A stretch of 6,268 bases of DNA from CAISDA01 sp050258555 (GTDB lineage Bacteria > Bacteroidota > Ignavibacteria > UBA10030 > UBA8401): positions 1 through 6,268 of the forward strand of contig JBLMZA010000060.1 in the NCBI GenBank assembly GCA_050258555.1, in the 5' to 3' direction. The notes beneath the pieces were generated by a model. The model saw nothing but the letters and a program-made list of their open reading frames with translations, was not told where the DNA came from and searched no databases. The position numbers and the translations under genes were made by a program. Below are positions 5,780-6,268 of this stretch, in pieces; position 1 is the stretch's first letter; every line of letters starts with the position of its first letter.

Positions 5780-6243
5780 GAGTGCTGTATCGAATAGCAC
5801 GGGCGACCTATGCCGAAGATCTTTCAGGTCAGGGCGCCATGCTGGCGGGAGGCCGATGGAATCAGAAAGGAACGCCGCTCCTTTATACGGCAACGAGCCG
5901 GTCGCTGGCCTGCCTTGAAGCGCTCGTCCATTTGTCCCAGCCGGAGTTCCTTCTGCCCCGCCGGCTTGTGTCGATCGGGGTGCCCGCGAAGATTGTCCCT
6001 CATATTGTGAATGAGTCTGATCTGCCGGTTGAATGGAGACGGAATCCGCCGCCCTTTGCATTGGCGGAGATCGGCACACGCTGGGCAAGGAAAATGGAAA
6101 GCCTGTTATTACAGGTGCCATCCGCGGTTGTTCCCGAGGAATTCAACATGCTCATCAACCCAGCCCATCCGGATATGAAGGCTGTGAGGGTCACACGCAT
6201 CGATCGCTTTTCATTTGATGAACGGCTGTTCTCACAGGAATGA
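5776..6243 (+). CDS. RES-domain toxin (NAD+-degrading type II toxin)
   Basis: A 155-residue RES domain of normal length for the family and apparently intact. Visible family features in order are LYRIAR at 4-9, AGGRWNQKGTPLLYTA at 24-39 with Arg27 and Tyr37, Glu48 in ACLEAL, and VPSAVVPEE...LINPAHPDM at 114-134 with Ser116. The family takes its name from the conserved Arg, Glu and Ser, and all three are present, so activity is plausible. Characterised members (for example MbcT of Mycobacterium tuberculosis) deplete cellular NAD+ by phosphorolysis or hydrolysis, halting growth. Translation is probably coupled to the antitoxin through the ATGA overlap, which keeps the toxin in check. Only 25 bases remain after the stop, and no terminator is visible there. 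Confidence 0.92.
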   Translation: MRVLYRIARATYAEDLSGQGAMLAGGRWNQKGTPLLYTATSRSLACLEALVHLSQPEFLLPRRLVSIGVPAKIVPHIVNESDLPVEWRRNPPPFALAEIGTRWARKMESLLLQVPSAVVPEEFNMLINPAHPDMKAVRVTRIDRFSFDERLFSQE

Positions 6244-6268
6244 TACCAACTGGCGATCTTTTTGATGC

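Noticed and set aside
5375..6121. 248-codon minus-strand frame opposite the toxin-antitoxin genes
   Set aside because: No family resemblance, and both plus-strand genes are firmly recognised.

Overview
The window most likely comes from a bacterium of the Bacteroidota/Chlorobi/Ignavibacteria (FCB) group. The main evidence is the gene at 550-2595, which ends in a type IX secretion (Por) sorting domain of the 'NYPNPFNPSTTI...GVYFYRL' type. Both secreted proteins also have predicted signal peptide cleavage sites followed by Gln, as is common in that group. No RNA gene, CRISPR array, insertion sequence or replication origin was seen. The species cannot be named from this sequence alone.

Layout. 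(1) 1-214, minus strand: the 5' end of a secreted-protein gene that runs off the left edge. (2) 215-549: a divergent intergenic region with a possible Bacteroidota-type -7 box and an imperfect inverted repeat. (3) 550-2595, plus strand: a large secreted Asp-box beta-propeller protein with a T9SS tail. (4) 2614-3672, minus strand: an EamA/DMT-family permease with a strikingly histidine-rich, internally duplicated C-terminal tail. It is convergent with gene 3 across an 18-base gap. (5) 3673-3892: a second divergent intergenic region holding an 8-bp perfect inverted repeat. (6) 3893-5241, plus strand: a two-gene operon, a membrane-anchored rhodanese followed with an ATGA overlap by a divergent homocysteine S-methyltransferase family protein. 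(7) 5242-6243, plus strand: a complete RES-Xre type II toxin-antitoxin module, antitoxin first and toxin second with an ATGA overlap. It has its own good sigma70-like promoter, flanked by an inverted repeat.

How the genes relate. The left third concerns the cell surface: two divergent secreted proteins. The middle contains a sulfur-handling pair (a persulfide-forming rhodanese and a zinc-thiolate methyltransferase-family enzyme) divergent from a transporter whose tail looks metal-binding. A link between the transporter and the pair is only suggested by the shared intergenic region. The toxin-antitoxin module on the right looks autonomous: its own promoter, a putative operator and translationally coupled genes. 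No clearly unprecedented system is visible. The best candidates for something under-described are the His-tailed permease and the rhodanese/methyltransferase operon, whose methyltransferase lacks two residues usual in the canonical family.
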